Shown piece by piece: positions 16,956-25,278 of a DNA stretch of 64,000 nt. Each line of letters opens with the position of its first letter. Position 1 is the stretch's first letter. Both the position numbers and the translations under genes were made by a program. Source of the stretch: Chloroflexota bacterium (lineage in GTDB: Bacteria; Chloroflexota; UBA6077; FW602-bin22). The notes under the pieces are model-generated. The model was not told the origin of the DNA. It searched no databases and saw only the letters and a list, made by a program, of their open reading frames with translations. The DNA is taken from positions 122,055 to 186,054 of the forward strand of contig SCUE01000027.1 in NCBI GenBank assembly GCA_004297775.1. Direction: 5' to 3'.

Positions 16956-17328
16956 AATTGCCGAGGATGGCAAGCGCGCGGTCGGGATCAAGTGCGTGTC
17001 GGCCAACGAGCCGTTCTTTCAGGGGCATTTTCCGGACTTTCCTGTCATGCCAGGTGTCCTGATCATCGAAGCTCTGGCGCAATGCGCCGGCGCGGCTCTC
17101 GTCGGAGGCGCGGACATGGGCGGCAAGCTGGCGATGCTTGCCGGAGTCGACGGCTTTCGCTTTCGCCGGCCGGTCGTACCCGGCGACGTGCTGCGGCTCG
17201 AGGTGACGCTCACGAAGCTGCGCGGGCCGATCGGCAAGGTGGCCGCGCGCGCGCTCGTCGAAGGTGATCTCGTGGCCGAGGGCGAGATCACATTCGCGAT
17301 TGCCGATCGCGATCGAATCGCCTTCTGA
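16882..17328 (+). CDS. fabZ: 3-hydroxyacyl-ACP dehydratase FabZ
   Basis: A 148-residue hot-dog-fold protein with LPHRYPLNLVDRI (catalytic His), FFQGHFPDFPVMPGVLIIEA (catalytic Glu) and MLAGVDGFRFRRPVVPGD. It dehydrates beta-hydroxyacyl-ACP in fatty acid elongation. Length matches FabZ well. ATG 16882 is preceded by CTGGAGGACACC, one of the few clear Shine-Dalgarno sequences here, as expected for a start buried 74 bases inside the previous gene. Its place between a lipid-linked-sugar synthase and three GT9 genes suggests a link between lipid supply and glycan assembly, but that is inference. Confidence 0.92.
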   Translation: MLGQREIRQVLPHRYPLNLVDRIIEIAEDGKRAVGIKCVSANEPFFQGHFPDFPVMPGVLIIEALAQCAGAALVGGADMGGKLAMLAGVDGFRFRRPVVPGDVLRLEVTLTKLRGPIGKVAARALVEGDLVAEGEITFAIADRDRIAF

Positions 17329-18434
17329 CACCGGGGTATCGAACCACGAAGCAACCGGAGGAGCCGGACGGCTCGTCACGAACGGCGCCGCGCCGAATTC
17401 TGATCGTTAAATTGTGCTGCCTGGGCGACTGCCTGATGGCGACCCCGGCGGTTGTGGCGCTTGCCGAACGCTTTCCGAGCGCATCCATCCACGTGGCATC
17501 CGGCACCTGGTCTCGTGAGGCTTGGATCGGCGTTCGATACATCCGGGGCATCATCGACGCGGGCGATTTCATCGGTGGGCGCGCGCCCAGCCTGACGTCG
17601 CTTTCCCGCCTGATCAAACGGATCAGGCGCGGGAACTTCGACACGGCGCTGGTTCTCGAGCGATCGATGTGGCCCGCTTTGGCGGTGGCCTTGGCCGGGG
17701 TGCCGACGCGCGCCGGTCTCGCCAGCGGTTGGCGGGGAATCTGGCACACGCGACGCTACGTAGTTCCTCCCCTTATTCACGAGGCTGACCTCTACCTTCG
17801 CGCGGCCGGCCTACTCGGCGCGTCGCCGATCCCGCGGCCGATGGAGTACGTCCCCTCGATTGAGGCGATCGCCGCGGCACGCGCGTGGCTCTCCAGCCAG
17901 GCGTTGGTCGGTCGTCCCTTCGCGATTCTCCACCCCGGAGGAGGTACGAATCCGGGGATGGCGCTGCCGTCCAAACGATGGCCGGCCGATCGGTTCGCCG
18001 AGATTGCCACGCGCCTGCGGCAGCAAGGGATCGTGCCAATCATCGTCGGCGGACCGTCCGATCGCGATGCGATTGACGACGTGATCGCGGCATCGCCTGG
18101 AACCATCCGCACGAATGCGGAAGCGGACCTCGCCTTTCTCGCCGCGCTCGCGCGCGAGTCCCAGATCTACGTCGGGAACGATTCCGGGCCGACTCACCTT
18201 GCCCGTGCCGCCCGAACGCCAACCGTCGTCGTCTTCGGGCCGAGCGACGAGCGTCGTTACGGGCCGTGGGGAACCGTGGCCGATGGCGCAGCGCCTGGCG
18301 AGGCAGTCGCGGAACCGCATCTTGGACCGGACGCCCCCGCACCGCCGTGGCTCGATCGCGACGTCCGCGCCGTCACGGTCGATCGGGTATGGTCGGCGGT
18401 CGGCCGCGTCCTGGCACAGGGGGCGCGCGCATGA
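17325..18434 (+). CDS. Family 9 glycosyltransferase (heptosyltransferase-like), probable CTG start
   Basis: The 369-residue GT-B enzyme has RILIVKLCCLGDCLMATPAV at the N-terminus, FAILHPGGGTNPGMALPSKR, YVGNDSGPTHLARAARTPTV (the GT9 D-S-G-xxH signature) and VVFGPSDERRYGPWG. The first ordinary start, TTG 17412, would delete the first beta strand. There is no ATG or GTG back to the in-frame stop at 17265. CTG 17325 in a CTGA overlap with the fabZ stop is the best candidate, and CTG 17400 is the alternative. First of three tandem GT9 genes. Confidence 0.83.
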   Translation: MTPGYRTTKQPEEPDGSSRTAPRRILIVKLCCLGDCLMATPAVVALAERFPSASIHVASGTWSREAWIGVRYIRGIIDAGDFIGGRAPSLTSLSRLIKRIRRGNFDTALVLERSMWPALAVALAGVPTRAGLASGWRGIWHTRRYVVPPLIHEADLYLRAAGLLGASPIPRPMEYVPSIEAIAAARAWLSSQALVGRPFAILHPGGGTNPGMALPSKRWPADRFAEIATRLRQQGIVPIIVGGPSDRDAIDDVIAASPGTIRTNAEADLAFLAALARESQIYVGNDSGPTHLARAARTPTVVVFGPSDERRYGPWGTVADGAAPGEAVAEPHLGPDAPAPPWLDRDVRAVTVDRVWSAVGRVLAQGARA

Positions 18435-19561
18435 GATCCGCCGCCCGGTTGGTGGGCCTGCGCGCAATCGGTTCGATCCTGCGGGTGTCGCCGGAATCGC
18501 TCCCTCGCACCGCGCGCGAGCGGATCGCCGTGATGCGTCCCGATCACCTCGGTGATGTGCTCCTATCGACACCGGCGCTGCGTGTCCTTCGCCAGCGCGA
18601 ACCGGACGCGGAGATCATCGCGATCGTGGGTGGATGGTCGGCTCCGATCCTTGCCATGAATCCCGATGTCGATCGTGTTCTGACGTACGCGTATCCGTGG
18701 TTCGATCGGCAAGTTGATGGGTGCGCCATCGTACGGCTCACCGCCGCGGCGTCGCTCGGAACGCGTCTGCGGGCGCTCGGCATCGAGCGCGTCTACATCC
18801 TTCGGGACGACCATTGGTGGGGGGGCCTGGCGGGCGCCGCCGGCGGCGTTCCCAGACGGTATGGCGTCGAGATCCCTGAATCGGCGCCATTTCTGACGGA
18901 TTCGATCGAAAACCGTCCCAACGACCACGTCAGCGCAACCGCGGTTCGGGTGGTTGGCGGAGCGGACGATGCCACTTATCGCGATGCTCCGTTGCGGTTC
19001 GAGATCGCTCCCGCCGCGATCAAGCAGGCCGCGCGTTTGCTCGATAAGCGTACGCTTACAATTGAGGAGTTCGCGCTGATACATCCCGGCGCCAGCGCCG
19101 CGGCGAAAATCTGGTCGCCCGATCGCTGGTCCGCCATCATCGAATTCCTTTTCGATCGCGGGGTTCCGGCGCTCGTCGTCGGCGGTCCGGGTGATTCGGC
19201 GATGGTCGATGCAGTCGTCGGGCAGTCGCGAGCGACCGTGAGTCGCCTCGAAGAATCGCCATCGATCGGCGTGCTCGGTGGTCTCATTCAGGCCGCGCGC
19301 GTCGCGCTTGGCGTCGACAGCCTGGCCGCGCACATTGCGGCCGCCGTCGATACGCCATCTATCCGGCTCTTTGGACCCGGTGACGAGCGACGGTTCGGGC
19401 CGTGGGCATCGCCGGCGCGTCATCGCTCCACCCGTGCGCCCGGTACGCGACCGGATAACACTTGGTTCTCCAATCCGCGTACGCGCCATCCCACGATGCA
19501 GGCAATCGAGGCCGATCAGGTGAAACAGGAATTGGCGGACCTTCTCACGGCCACATCGTGA
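18431..19561 (+). CDS. Family 9 glycosyltransferase (heptosyltransferase-like)
   Basis: A 376-residue GT9 protein with RIAVMRPDHLGDVLLSTPAL, FALIHPGASAAAKIWSPDRW, LGVDSLAAHIAAAVDTPSIR and RLFGPGDERRFGPWA. In this copy the acceptor-site motif reads VDSLAAH instead of NDSGPTH. ATG 18431 lies in an ATGA overlap. The longer frame from 18266 is within the previous gene. Heptosyltransferase-like GT9 enzymes occur outside LPS producers in exopolysaccharide pathways, so the acceptor here is probably a surface glycan. Confidence 0.87.
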   Translation: MRSAARLVGLRAIGSILRVSPESLPRTARERIAVMRPDHLGDVLLSTPALRVLRQREPDAEIIAIVGGWSAPILAMNPDVDRVLTYAYPWFDRQVDGCAIVRLTAAASLGTRLRALGIERVYILRDDHWWGGLAGAAGGVPRRYGVEIPESAPFLTDSIENRPNDHVSATAVRVVGGADDATYRDAPLRFEIAPAAIKQAARLLDKRTLTIEEFALIHPGASAAAKIWSPDRWSAIIEFLFDRGVPALVVGGPGDSAMVDAVVGQSRATVSRLEESPSIGVLGGLIQAARVALGVDSLAAHIAAAVDTPSIRLFGPGDERRFGPWASPARHRSTRAPGTRPDNTWFSNPRTRHPTMQAIEADQVKQELADLLTATS

Positions 19562-20646
19562 ATCGCATCCTCGTCGTCAAACCGGGCGACCTCGGCGACG
19601 TTCTCCTGGCGACGCCGGCCTTGCGCGCCCTGCGTGAAGCGCACCCGATGGCCAAGATCGACCTGTGCGGCGATGCGATCGCACCGGTGGCCCTGCGCGG
19701 GACCGGCCTGATCGACGCGCATGTGACCTTGCCGCGCACATCCACTTCGAGACACGGTTCTCGCCGACTGACGCTCGCGCGCGATGTCGTCACGCTGATG
19801 GCACACCTCGCCGGTGCGCGCTATGACACCGTGGTCGTGCTCCGTCATCTCACGACTCGTGCCGGCGCGCTTAAGTACGCCGCGATCGTGTTGGCGACCG
19901 GTGCGCGTGTCCGCGCGGGTCTCGACAATGGCCGCGGTTGGTTTCTCAACGCGCGTATTCGCGATCGCGGTTTCGGTTTCCATCACGAGGCCGGCTATTG
20001 GCTGCGCACGGTGTCACTGCTCGGCGCGGACGATCGCCCGCGCCCGACCGAGCTAGACCGATCTCCCGACGCCGATGCCCGCGCGCGCGAGATTCTGGCG
20101 GACCTGCCGAGGCCGGTCGTGGCCCTTCATCCCGGCGGCGGCTCGTACGCGGCGGCTCGGCGCTGGCCAGCCGAGCGCTTCGCAGCGGTTGGACATACGC
20201 TAGCGCGCGATGGCGCGTCGCTCGTCATCGTCGGGAATGAGGCCGAGGTCAATGGCAGGATTGCGCGCGAAATCGGGGCGCGCAACCTGACCGGATCGAC
20301 ATCGCTTCCGGCGCTCGCCGGCGTCCTTGAGCGGATCGACCTTCTCATTACCAACGACAGTGGCGTCGCGCACGTCGGCGCGGCCGTGCGCGCGCCCATC
20401 CTGGCGATCTACGGACAGACGGAATCGCGCGCGTGGGCGCCATACAACCCCCGAGTATCCGACGCGGGACGCATTCGGACCATCGAACGAGACCTGGCTT
20501 GCCGGCCGTGTCTCTACCGCCGCCACGAACTTGGCTGGCGCAACGGCTGTGCCACGAGGGCGTGCTTGATGGGAATCGCCACCGAGACGGTCACTGACGC
20601 GGCGAGACTCCATCTGGCACGATTCAGCTCGATTGTCTCCGACTGA
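19558..20646 (+). CDS. Family 9 glycosyltransferase (heptosyltransferase-like)
   Basis: A 362-residue GT9 protein with RILVVKPGDLGDVLLATPAL, VVALHPGGGSYAAARRWPAE and ITNDSGVAHVGAAVRAPILA (intact DSGxxH). The C-terminus has a Cys-rich segment (LACRPCLYRRHELGWRNGCA, then TRACL) not seen in the two paralogues. A cluster of four such Cys residues is common in ADP-heptose:LPS-like family members and may bind metal. GTG 19558 forms a GTGA overlap. Last gene of the operon. Confidence 0.87.
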   Translation: MNRILVVKPGDLGDVLLATPALRALREAHPMAKIDLCGDAIAPVALRGTGLIDAHVTLPRTSTSRHGSRRLTLARDVVTLMAHLAGARYDTVVVLRHLTTRAGALKYAAIVLATGARVRAGLDNGRGWFLNARIRDRGFGFHHEAGYWLRTVSLLGADDRPRPTELDRSPDADARAREILADLPRPVVALHPGGGSYAAARRWPAERFAAVGHTLARDGASLVIVGNEAEVNGRIAREIGARNLTGSTSLPALAGVLERIDLLITNDSGVAHVGAAVRAPILAIYGQTESRAWAPYNPRVSDAGRIRTIERDLACRPCLYRRHELGWRNGCATRACLMGIATETVTDAARLHLARFSSIVSD

Positions 20647-20714
20647 TCGATGATCGTCTCACAGTCACCCGCCACGCGGGAATGCGCCGCGCGGTTTGAC
20701 AGTGCCCAGCGGCG

Positions 20715-21017
20715 CTACTGCAAGACAAAAGTAAGCGCGATCAGAACAGCGAAACCAATTGCAGACACGATCACAATCTGTCGCAGGTCCCGCTTGACGT
20801 CCGTGTAGTCGAGATCGACCGCCGCCAGGGTCGGCCGTGCCGGCGGGACGAACGATCGACGCTGCGTTGGTCGGACCGGCGGCGTCACGCCAGACTGACG
20901 CTCGCCGCTAGACGACCCGTCGGCAGGGGTCTCGCTCGGGATATTCGGCGTCGAATCCCACTTTCGGCGACCGCGACCGACATGGCGTAGGTGGCCGGGA
21001 ACACGCTTTTTCGGCAC
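20715..21017 (-). CDS. Small basic tail-anchored membrane protein of unknown function
   Basis: A 100-residue protein whose first 70 residues are basic, Pro/Ser-rich and probably disordered (MPKKRVPGHLRHVGRGRRKW). They are followed by one C-terminal membrane helix (IVIVSAIGFAVLIALTFVLQ) that ends at the stop codon. A short amphipathic segment (DYTDVKRDLRQ) precedes the helix. I do not recognise a named family. GTG 21017 lies seven bases after a TATAAT on the minus strand, so the message is probably leaderless. It is divergent from the DUF4446 gene and shares its promoter region. Confidence 0.65.
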   Translation of the reverse strand: MPKKRVPGHLRHVGRGRRKWDSTPNIPSETPADGSSSGERQSGVTPPVRPTQRRSFVPPARPTLAAVDLDYTDVKRDLRQIVIVSAIGFAVLIALTFVLQ

Positions 21018-21024
21018 GGCCGAG

Positions 21025-21039
21025 ATTATACGGTAGAAT
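21025..21039. promoter_or_regulatory. Back-to-back -10 elements between two divergent genes
   Basis: On the minus strand TATAAT at 21030-21025 ends seven bases before the GTG at 21017 (leaderless). On the plus strand TAGAAT at 21034-21039 ends 13 bases before the ATG at 21053. The two hexamers are only three bases apart, so the two promoters should interfere. Confidence 0.55.
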
Positions 21040-21052
21040 CGAGCGCTCGCCG

Positions 21053-21562
21053 ATGCGTGACCTATCGTCGCTTTTCCTCGACTATGGACCGGCCTTGTGG
21101 CTCGCTCTCCTGGGCGGGTTCATCGCGCTCGTGGTTCTCCACCTCCAGCTCATGGCGCGCGTCAATCGCATGCTGCTGCAATATCAGCGTCTGACTCGCG
21201 GTGGTGGCGGTGGAAACCTGGAGGAAGTCCTCGATCGGCATCTCGCGTCAGCGGAGCGCACGGCCGAGCGTGTCGACGAGCTCGACCGCGCGAACCAGGA
21301 AATCGCGGCAACGCTTCGACGGGCGGTGCAGAACGTCGGATTGGTCCGCTTCAATCCGTTCCACGATACGGGCGGCGACCAGAGCTTTTCGATCGCCCTG
21401 CTCGATGGATCGAACGATGGCATCGTTGTGAGCTCGCTGTTCAGTCGGTCTGAAACTCGTGTGTTCGCGAAGGCGGTGCAAGACGGCAACTCGAAGTACA
21501 AGCTGACCGACGAGGAGATACAGGCGATTCGGTTGGCCACCGACAGCGGAGAAGACGACTAG
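21053..21562 (+). CDS. DUF4446 membrane protein
   Basis: The 169-residue product has one N-terminal membrane helix (LWLALLGGFIALVVLHLQLM), a predicted coiled coil (LEEVLDRHLASAERTAERVD to about residue 90), then the conserved soluble domain VGLVRFNPFHDTGGDQSFSI with ALLDGSNDGIVVSSLFSR and VFAKAVQDGNSKYKLTDEE. This is the DUF4446 family, widespread in Firmicutes and Chloroflexota and of unknown function. The Gly-rich linker (GGGGG) after the helix is unusual. ATG 21053 is chosen because it sits just before the helix and close to the TAGAAT box. Confidence 0.85.
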   Translation: MRDLSSLFLDYGPALWLALLGGFIALVVLHLQLMARVNRMLLQYQRLTRGGGGGNLEEVLDRHLASAERTAERVDELDRANQEIAATLRRAVQNVGLVRFNPFHDTGGDQSFSIALLDGSNDGIVVSSLFSRSETRVFAKAVQDGNSKYKLTDEEIQAIRLATDSGEDD

Positions 21563-21689
21563 CGACGTTCTTTCGCTCCGCGGCACGCCACGCCGTGCCA
21601 CTGTGGCGGGTCAGCTTTGAGCGGTCGTCGCGAACAAGTCGGGTCGGATAGCGGCCGAGAATCGAGGCCGCCCGGGTTGCGGCGCCTCG

Positions 21690-21695
21690 TATAAT
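21690..21695 (+). promoter_or_regulatory. -10 element TATAAT of tRNA-Arg
   Basis: A consensus TATAAT ends eight bases before the tRNA 5' end at 21704. I see no well-spaced -35 box. Confidence 0.5.
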
Positions 21696-21703
21696 GGGAT
21701 TAC

Positions 21704-21780
21704 GCCCCTGTAGCTCAGTGGATTAGAGCGCCTGGCTTCGGACCAGGAGGTCGTGGGTTCAAATCCTACCGGGGGTACCA
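21704..21780 (+). tRNA. tRNA-Arg (TCG), CCA encoded
   Basis: A 77-nt gene with acceptor GCCCCTG/CGGGGGT, D stem GCTC/GAGC, anticodon arm CCTGG-CTTCGGA-CCAGG (anticodon TCG), T arm GTGGG-TTCAAAT-CCTAC and discriminator A. It is followed by an encoded CCA, unlike the two minus-strand tRNAs at 5877-6033. The first acceptor pair is G-T. Confidence 0.93.
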
Positions 21781-21896
21781 GGCTTCACAACCCGGCCCGC
21801 TTTCTGGCGGCGCCATCCGCCCGCTCCCGACGGCTGCCGCAACCGCGCGCGGACGATCGGAGATGGCGCTTCGCGCCGTGCTAACGTGGACCCCTC

Positions 21897-22709
21897 GTGG
21901 AGATCGCGAATGTACCGCTGCTCGCCGCGACGATCGCGTGCCTGTCGGTGGTGGAGATCGCCAAGACGATTCGATGGCGGATGACACTCGGTGATGCGGC
22001 TCCATCGTGGATCGTCTGCCTGCGCGCGCTCTTGATCGGGCAGGCCGTCAACGCGCTGCTACCGATTCGGGGTGGCGAGGCGGCCCGCCTGGCGATCATT
22101 TCCGCGGCGGGCGCGCCGCCAGCGGTGGGAATCGCGTCGATCGCCGCGGTCAAAGCAATCGATGCCATCTGCCTGGCAACCATTGCCGTGGCGGTCGTCG
22201 GGACCGTCGTGATCGGCGAGCGCATCGCGACGATTGGCGCCAGCGTATTGGCAATCGGCGTCTTCGCCGCACTGGCGGTGGGTGGGGACCGCGCGCGCGC
22301 GCTCATTCGTCGCGTCCCGCTGGTCGGACGTCTCGGTATCGACCGGATCGTAGAGATGACCGGGAGCATGCGCGGGGTGAGGCTCGCGGTCATCCTGGTC
22401 GCCACAATCGCGGTCTGGCTGGCCGGAGCATCTGCCAACGCACTGGTCTTGGCGGCATCCGGCATCGCCCCATCTGTTGGGCTCAGCGCCGCGATGCTTG
22501 TTGGCGCGTATGTCTCCGGGATCCTGCCGGCGCCACCGGGCCGGCTCGGCGTGTTCGAAGCCGGAATCGTGGCGCCGCTCGTTGCCGGCGGGGTCGATCC
22601 GGGAGATGCCCTGCGTGCCAGCCTAACATTGCACGCGTGCCTCTTGGTCGAGCTCGGCTTCCTCTACTGCGCCAGTCTGGTCGCTAGACGGGCGTGGCTT
22701 CAGCGCTGA
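21897..22709 (+). CDS. Flippase-like integral membrane protein (LPG-synthase TM / UPF0104 family)
   Basis: A 270-residue polytopic protein with the family landmarks QAVNALLPIRGGEAARLAII and GILPAPPGRLGVFEAGIVAP. At least seven hydrophobic helices are apparent. It is shorter than most relatives, starting directly in the first helix. GTG 21897 follows a weak TAACGT -10 by nine bases. The 3' end overlaps the next glycosyltransferase by 16 bases. Like the paralogue at 12686, it probably moves a lipid-linked sugar or lipid across the membrane, but the substrate is unknown. Confidence 0.78.
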   Translation: MEIANVPLLAATIACLSVVEIAKTIRWRMTLGDAAPSWIVCLRALLIGQAVNALLPIRGGEAARLAIISAAGAPPAVGIASIAAVKAIDAICLATIAVAVVGTVVIGERIATIGASVLAIGVFAALAVGGDRARALIRRVPLVGRLGIDRIVEMTGSMRGVRLAVILVATIAVWLAGASANALVLAASGIAPSVGLSAAMLVGAYVSGILPAPPGRLGVFEAGIVAPLVAGGVDPGDALRASLTLHACLLVELGFLYCASLVARRAWLQR

Positions 22710-23689
22710 GTATCGATGTCATCATCCCGGCGCGCGATGCGACCCGAACGATCGGGGCCTGTCTGCGCGCTCTGCGGCAGGAAGGCGTCCCGTCCGCCGT
22801 CCATCATTTGATCGTCGTTGACGACGGATCGCGCGACGACACCGCTCGGATAGCCGAAGAACACGGCGCCACGGTCCTCCATTCGGGAGGCCGCGGACCT
22901 GCGGCGGCACGCAACGTCGGTTTGCGGGCGAGCACGACACAGGTCATCGCGTTCCTCGATGCTGATACGGAGCCACGATCGGGCTGGCTTCAGGCCCTCA
23001 CGCGCCCCTTCGCTGATCCCGGCATCGTCGCTGTCAAAGGTCGATACCACTCGCGACAGCGGGAACTGATCGCCCGCTATGCCCAGCTCGAGTTTGTAGA
23101 GAAGTACGAGCGGTTGGCGTCGGCTCCGAGCGTCGATTTCGTCGACACCGGTACGGCCGCGTTTCGGCGTGATTCGCTGAACGCGATCGGTGGGTTCGAC
23201 GAATCGTTCCGAGAGCCTTCGGCCGAGGACGTCGATCTTGGCTACCGATTGCAGGCGAGCGGTGGCCGACTGGCCTTCGCGCCGAATGCCGGTGTCTGGC
23301 ACCAGCACCCGACGTCGCTCCTGGCGTTTCTGCATCGTAAGGCGCGGTACGGTCGCTACCGCGCGGCCGTCTACCGGGCGTTTCCCCGAAAGGCCGTCTC
23401 CGATTCGTATACGCCCAGGCTGACGCGTCCGCGCATCCTGCTCGCCGCCATTGTGCTGGTCCTGATCCCGGTCGCCACAATCGTTGCCGAAGTCCGCGCG
23501 GTCGCGCTATTCGCCCTCTTCCTTCACGGCGCAACGACCGTGGCGATCGCAGCGCGGACGTGGAAGAGCGATCGACCGCTGGCGCTGGCGGCGCCGGGCA
23601 TCGCCCTCGCCACGTCCGTAGCCCAGGTTATTGGCCTGGGGATGGGCCTAGTCGATCTGTTGCGGAAACGGGGCGCGCGCGCCCCCTGA
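22694..23689 (+). CDS. Family 2 glycosyltransferase with C-terminal membrane helices
   Basis: A 331-residue GT-A enzyme with IDVIIPARDATRTIGACLRA, LIVVDDGSRDDTARIAEEHG, AARNVGLRAS and IAFLDADTEPRSGW (DxD). The acceptor region is GGFDESFREPSAEDVDLGYR with the conserved ED-DLGYR. Two or three hydrophobic helices follow (about residues 240-320). It resembles the mycofactocin/succinoglycan class of membrane-linked GT2 proteins. GTG 22694 lies within the 3' end of the flippase-like gene. The pair may load and translocate one sugar lipid. Confidence 0.85.
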   Translation: MASALSIDVIIPARDATRTIGACLRALRQEGVPSAVHHLIVVDDGSRDDTARIAEEHGATVLHSGGRGPAAARNVGLRASTTQVIAFLDADTEPRSGWLQALTRPFADPGIVAVKGRYHSRQRELIARYAQLEFVEKYERLASAPSVDFVDTGTAAFRRDSLNAIGGFDESFREPSAEDVDLGYRLQASGGRLAFAPNAGVWHQHPTSLLAFLHRKARYGRYRAAVYRAFPRKAVSDSYTPRLTRPRILLAAIVLVLIPVATIVAEVRAVALFALFLHGATTVAIAARTWKSDRPLALAAPGIALATSVAQVIGLGMGLVDLLRKRGARAP

Positions 23690-23697
23690 AGCCGCGG

Positions 23698-25107
23698 TCA
23701 ACGAGCGATCCCGACGTCATCCACGATCAGCGTCCGACGCCCGGTTTGAAGTTCCACTGCCGCGGCGTCGGCGACCTGACCCCTGTACTCTGGCAGGACG
23801 CGGCGTCGGTACCACGCCAACGGCCAGAGCGATCGATCGACGATTGTGATGTCGGGACGCAAGCCCAGGCCGACCTGGCCGTACCAGAGGGCGAATGTGC
23901 GTGCGTCGTTGTCAGTCACGAGGATCGCTGAGTCGGGCGCGCTGCTCAGGGCGACCCTCGCGAAATCTCGCGCCTCGGTATCGCGGCGCCGGTCCACGAC
24001 TGGAAACGTCATCGCGACCTGAGCCGCAATGAGTCCTCCGACGACCACAGCCACGATACGTCCATTGGATCGATCCGCGACAGCGCTGAGTCCAGCTGCG
24101 ATGAGCGGAACCGCCGTGATGACGGAGATCGACACGTACGATCCGACGTCGCGCGCCGCGTAGAGCGAGAAGAATGCCAGGATCGTCAAGGTCATCGCGG
24201 CCCAGCGCAGCGCAAGCATTTGGGTCGATCTGCCCGCCGAGGCCACCGCGATGGCGACGAGGACACTCCCGATCGGACCGAGACCATCGACAACGAGCGA
24301 CCGTGCGCCGACGACCGCGCGAGAAAGCACCTGGGTGATCCCTTGAGATGCGAAGTACTCGTGATACTGCCGTGCCACGATGTGGTCCAGAAACCCGCCG
24401 AATGTCGCCACATCGCCCCAAGCGTGCGCCGGCACTCGCGCGGCCAGAATCGGCAGGAGCAGCCAGGGCGAAAGACCCGCGATAGCGCCAGCGACCCAGA
24501 CGAGTCCCCGGCGCGGCACGGGAAGAATGAAAACGAGCACCGCGAGCGTCAAGTGATGGCTCATGGCCGCGCCGAGGAGGAGGCCAAGTCCAAGATCGCG
24601 TCGGGCCGTTCGCGGACCGGTTGGATCCGTCATTGCAGTGGCGATCGCGAGCGCCGCGAATGCGACGTTCGGCGCGTGCGCGTTCGGAAACGTCGCCAGG
24701 TTCCAGAGGAGTGACCCCGCGCCAACGGCGAGGGTGGCGCCGACCGCGGCGAAGATGGCCGCCGGTCGGCGGCGCGCGCCCGTCTGGAGGGCCGCCCAGC
24801 ACACAATTCCGAGTGCGGTCGCGATCAGCGCCGCGTCCAACATCGTCACGATGCGCGCGGGCTCGGCGGGCACGATTCGTGTAAGTGCGTACCCGACCGT
24901 GACGAATAGAGGATACCCGGGCGGGTGCGGGATCCCCGCGGTCGCGACCGCGGCGGTGATGTCACCACTATCTGCGCTGCCTCGCGACCAGGTGATCGAC
25001 GGCGCCGCGGTCGTGACGTATCCAAGCAAGACGATGGCGACGAGGATCGCCGACGCCGCGAGGTCGTGGCCGCGAACGGCGGACCGCCTCCCGAAGCGCG
25101 CGATCAT
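23698..25107 (-). CDS. DUF2723 polytopic membrane protein, O-mannosyltransferase-like
   Basis: A 469-residue protein with about 11 membrane helices. The early loop SADSGDITAAVATAGIPHPP followed by GYPLFVTVGY is the DUF2723/TMEM260 signature, in which an acidic pair and the HPPGYP motif form the putative catalytic loop of lipid-linked-sugar glycosyltransferases of the GT-C type. The soluble C-terminal part (AILVTDNDARTFALWYGQ) also fits. I start at ATG 25107, just before the first helix. The open frame continues upstream with Arg-rich residues that look non-coding. Expected role: glycosylating exported protein or glycan on the outer membrane face. Confidence 0.8.
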   Translation of the reverse strand: MIARFGRRSAVRGHDLAASAILVAIVLLGYVTTAAPSITWSRGSADSGDITAAVATAGIPHPPGYPLFVTVGYALTRIVPAEPARIVTMLDAALIATALGIVCWAALQTGARRRPAAIFAAVGATLAVGAGSLLWNLATFPNAHAPNVAFAALAIATAMTDPTGPRTARRDLGLGLLLGAAMSHHLTLAVLVFILPVPRRGLVWVAGAIAGLSPWLLLPILAARVPAHAWGDVATFGGFLDHIVARQYHEYFASQGITQVLSRAVVGARSLVVDGLGPIGSVLVAIAVASAGRSTQMLALRWAAMTLTILAFFSLYAARDVGSYVSISVITAVPLIAAGLSAVADRSNGRIVAVVVGGLIAAQVAMTFPVVDRRRDTEARDFARVALSSAPDSAILVTDNDARTFALWYGQVGLGLRPDITIVDRSLWPLAWYRRRVLPEYRGQVADAAAVELQTGRRTLIVDDVGIAR

Positions 25108-25278
25108 TGCCACCGCGTCGTCACTCGAAACGCGGACGCGCCTTGAGTCGAACAACCGACGCTGAGAGGTACGGTCCCGGCCCGCGAGGCAACGCTGCGC
25201 CCGACTCGCCCGGCAGCGTACCCAGAACCGTAGCGACCCGCGCACGACGAGCGGTACCCAACTGCGACCGCGGTCGCA

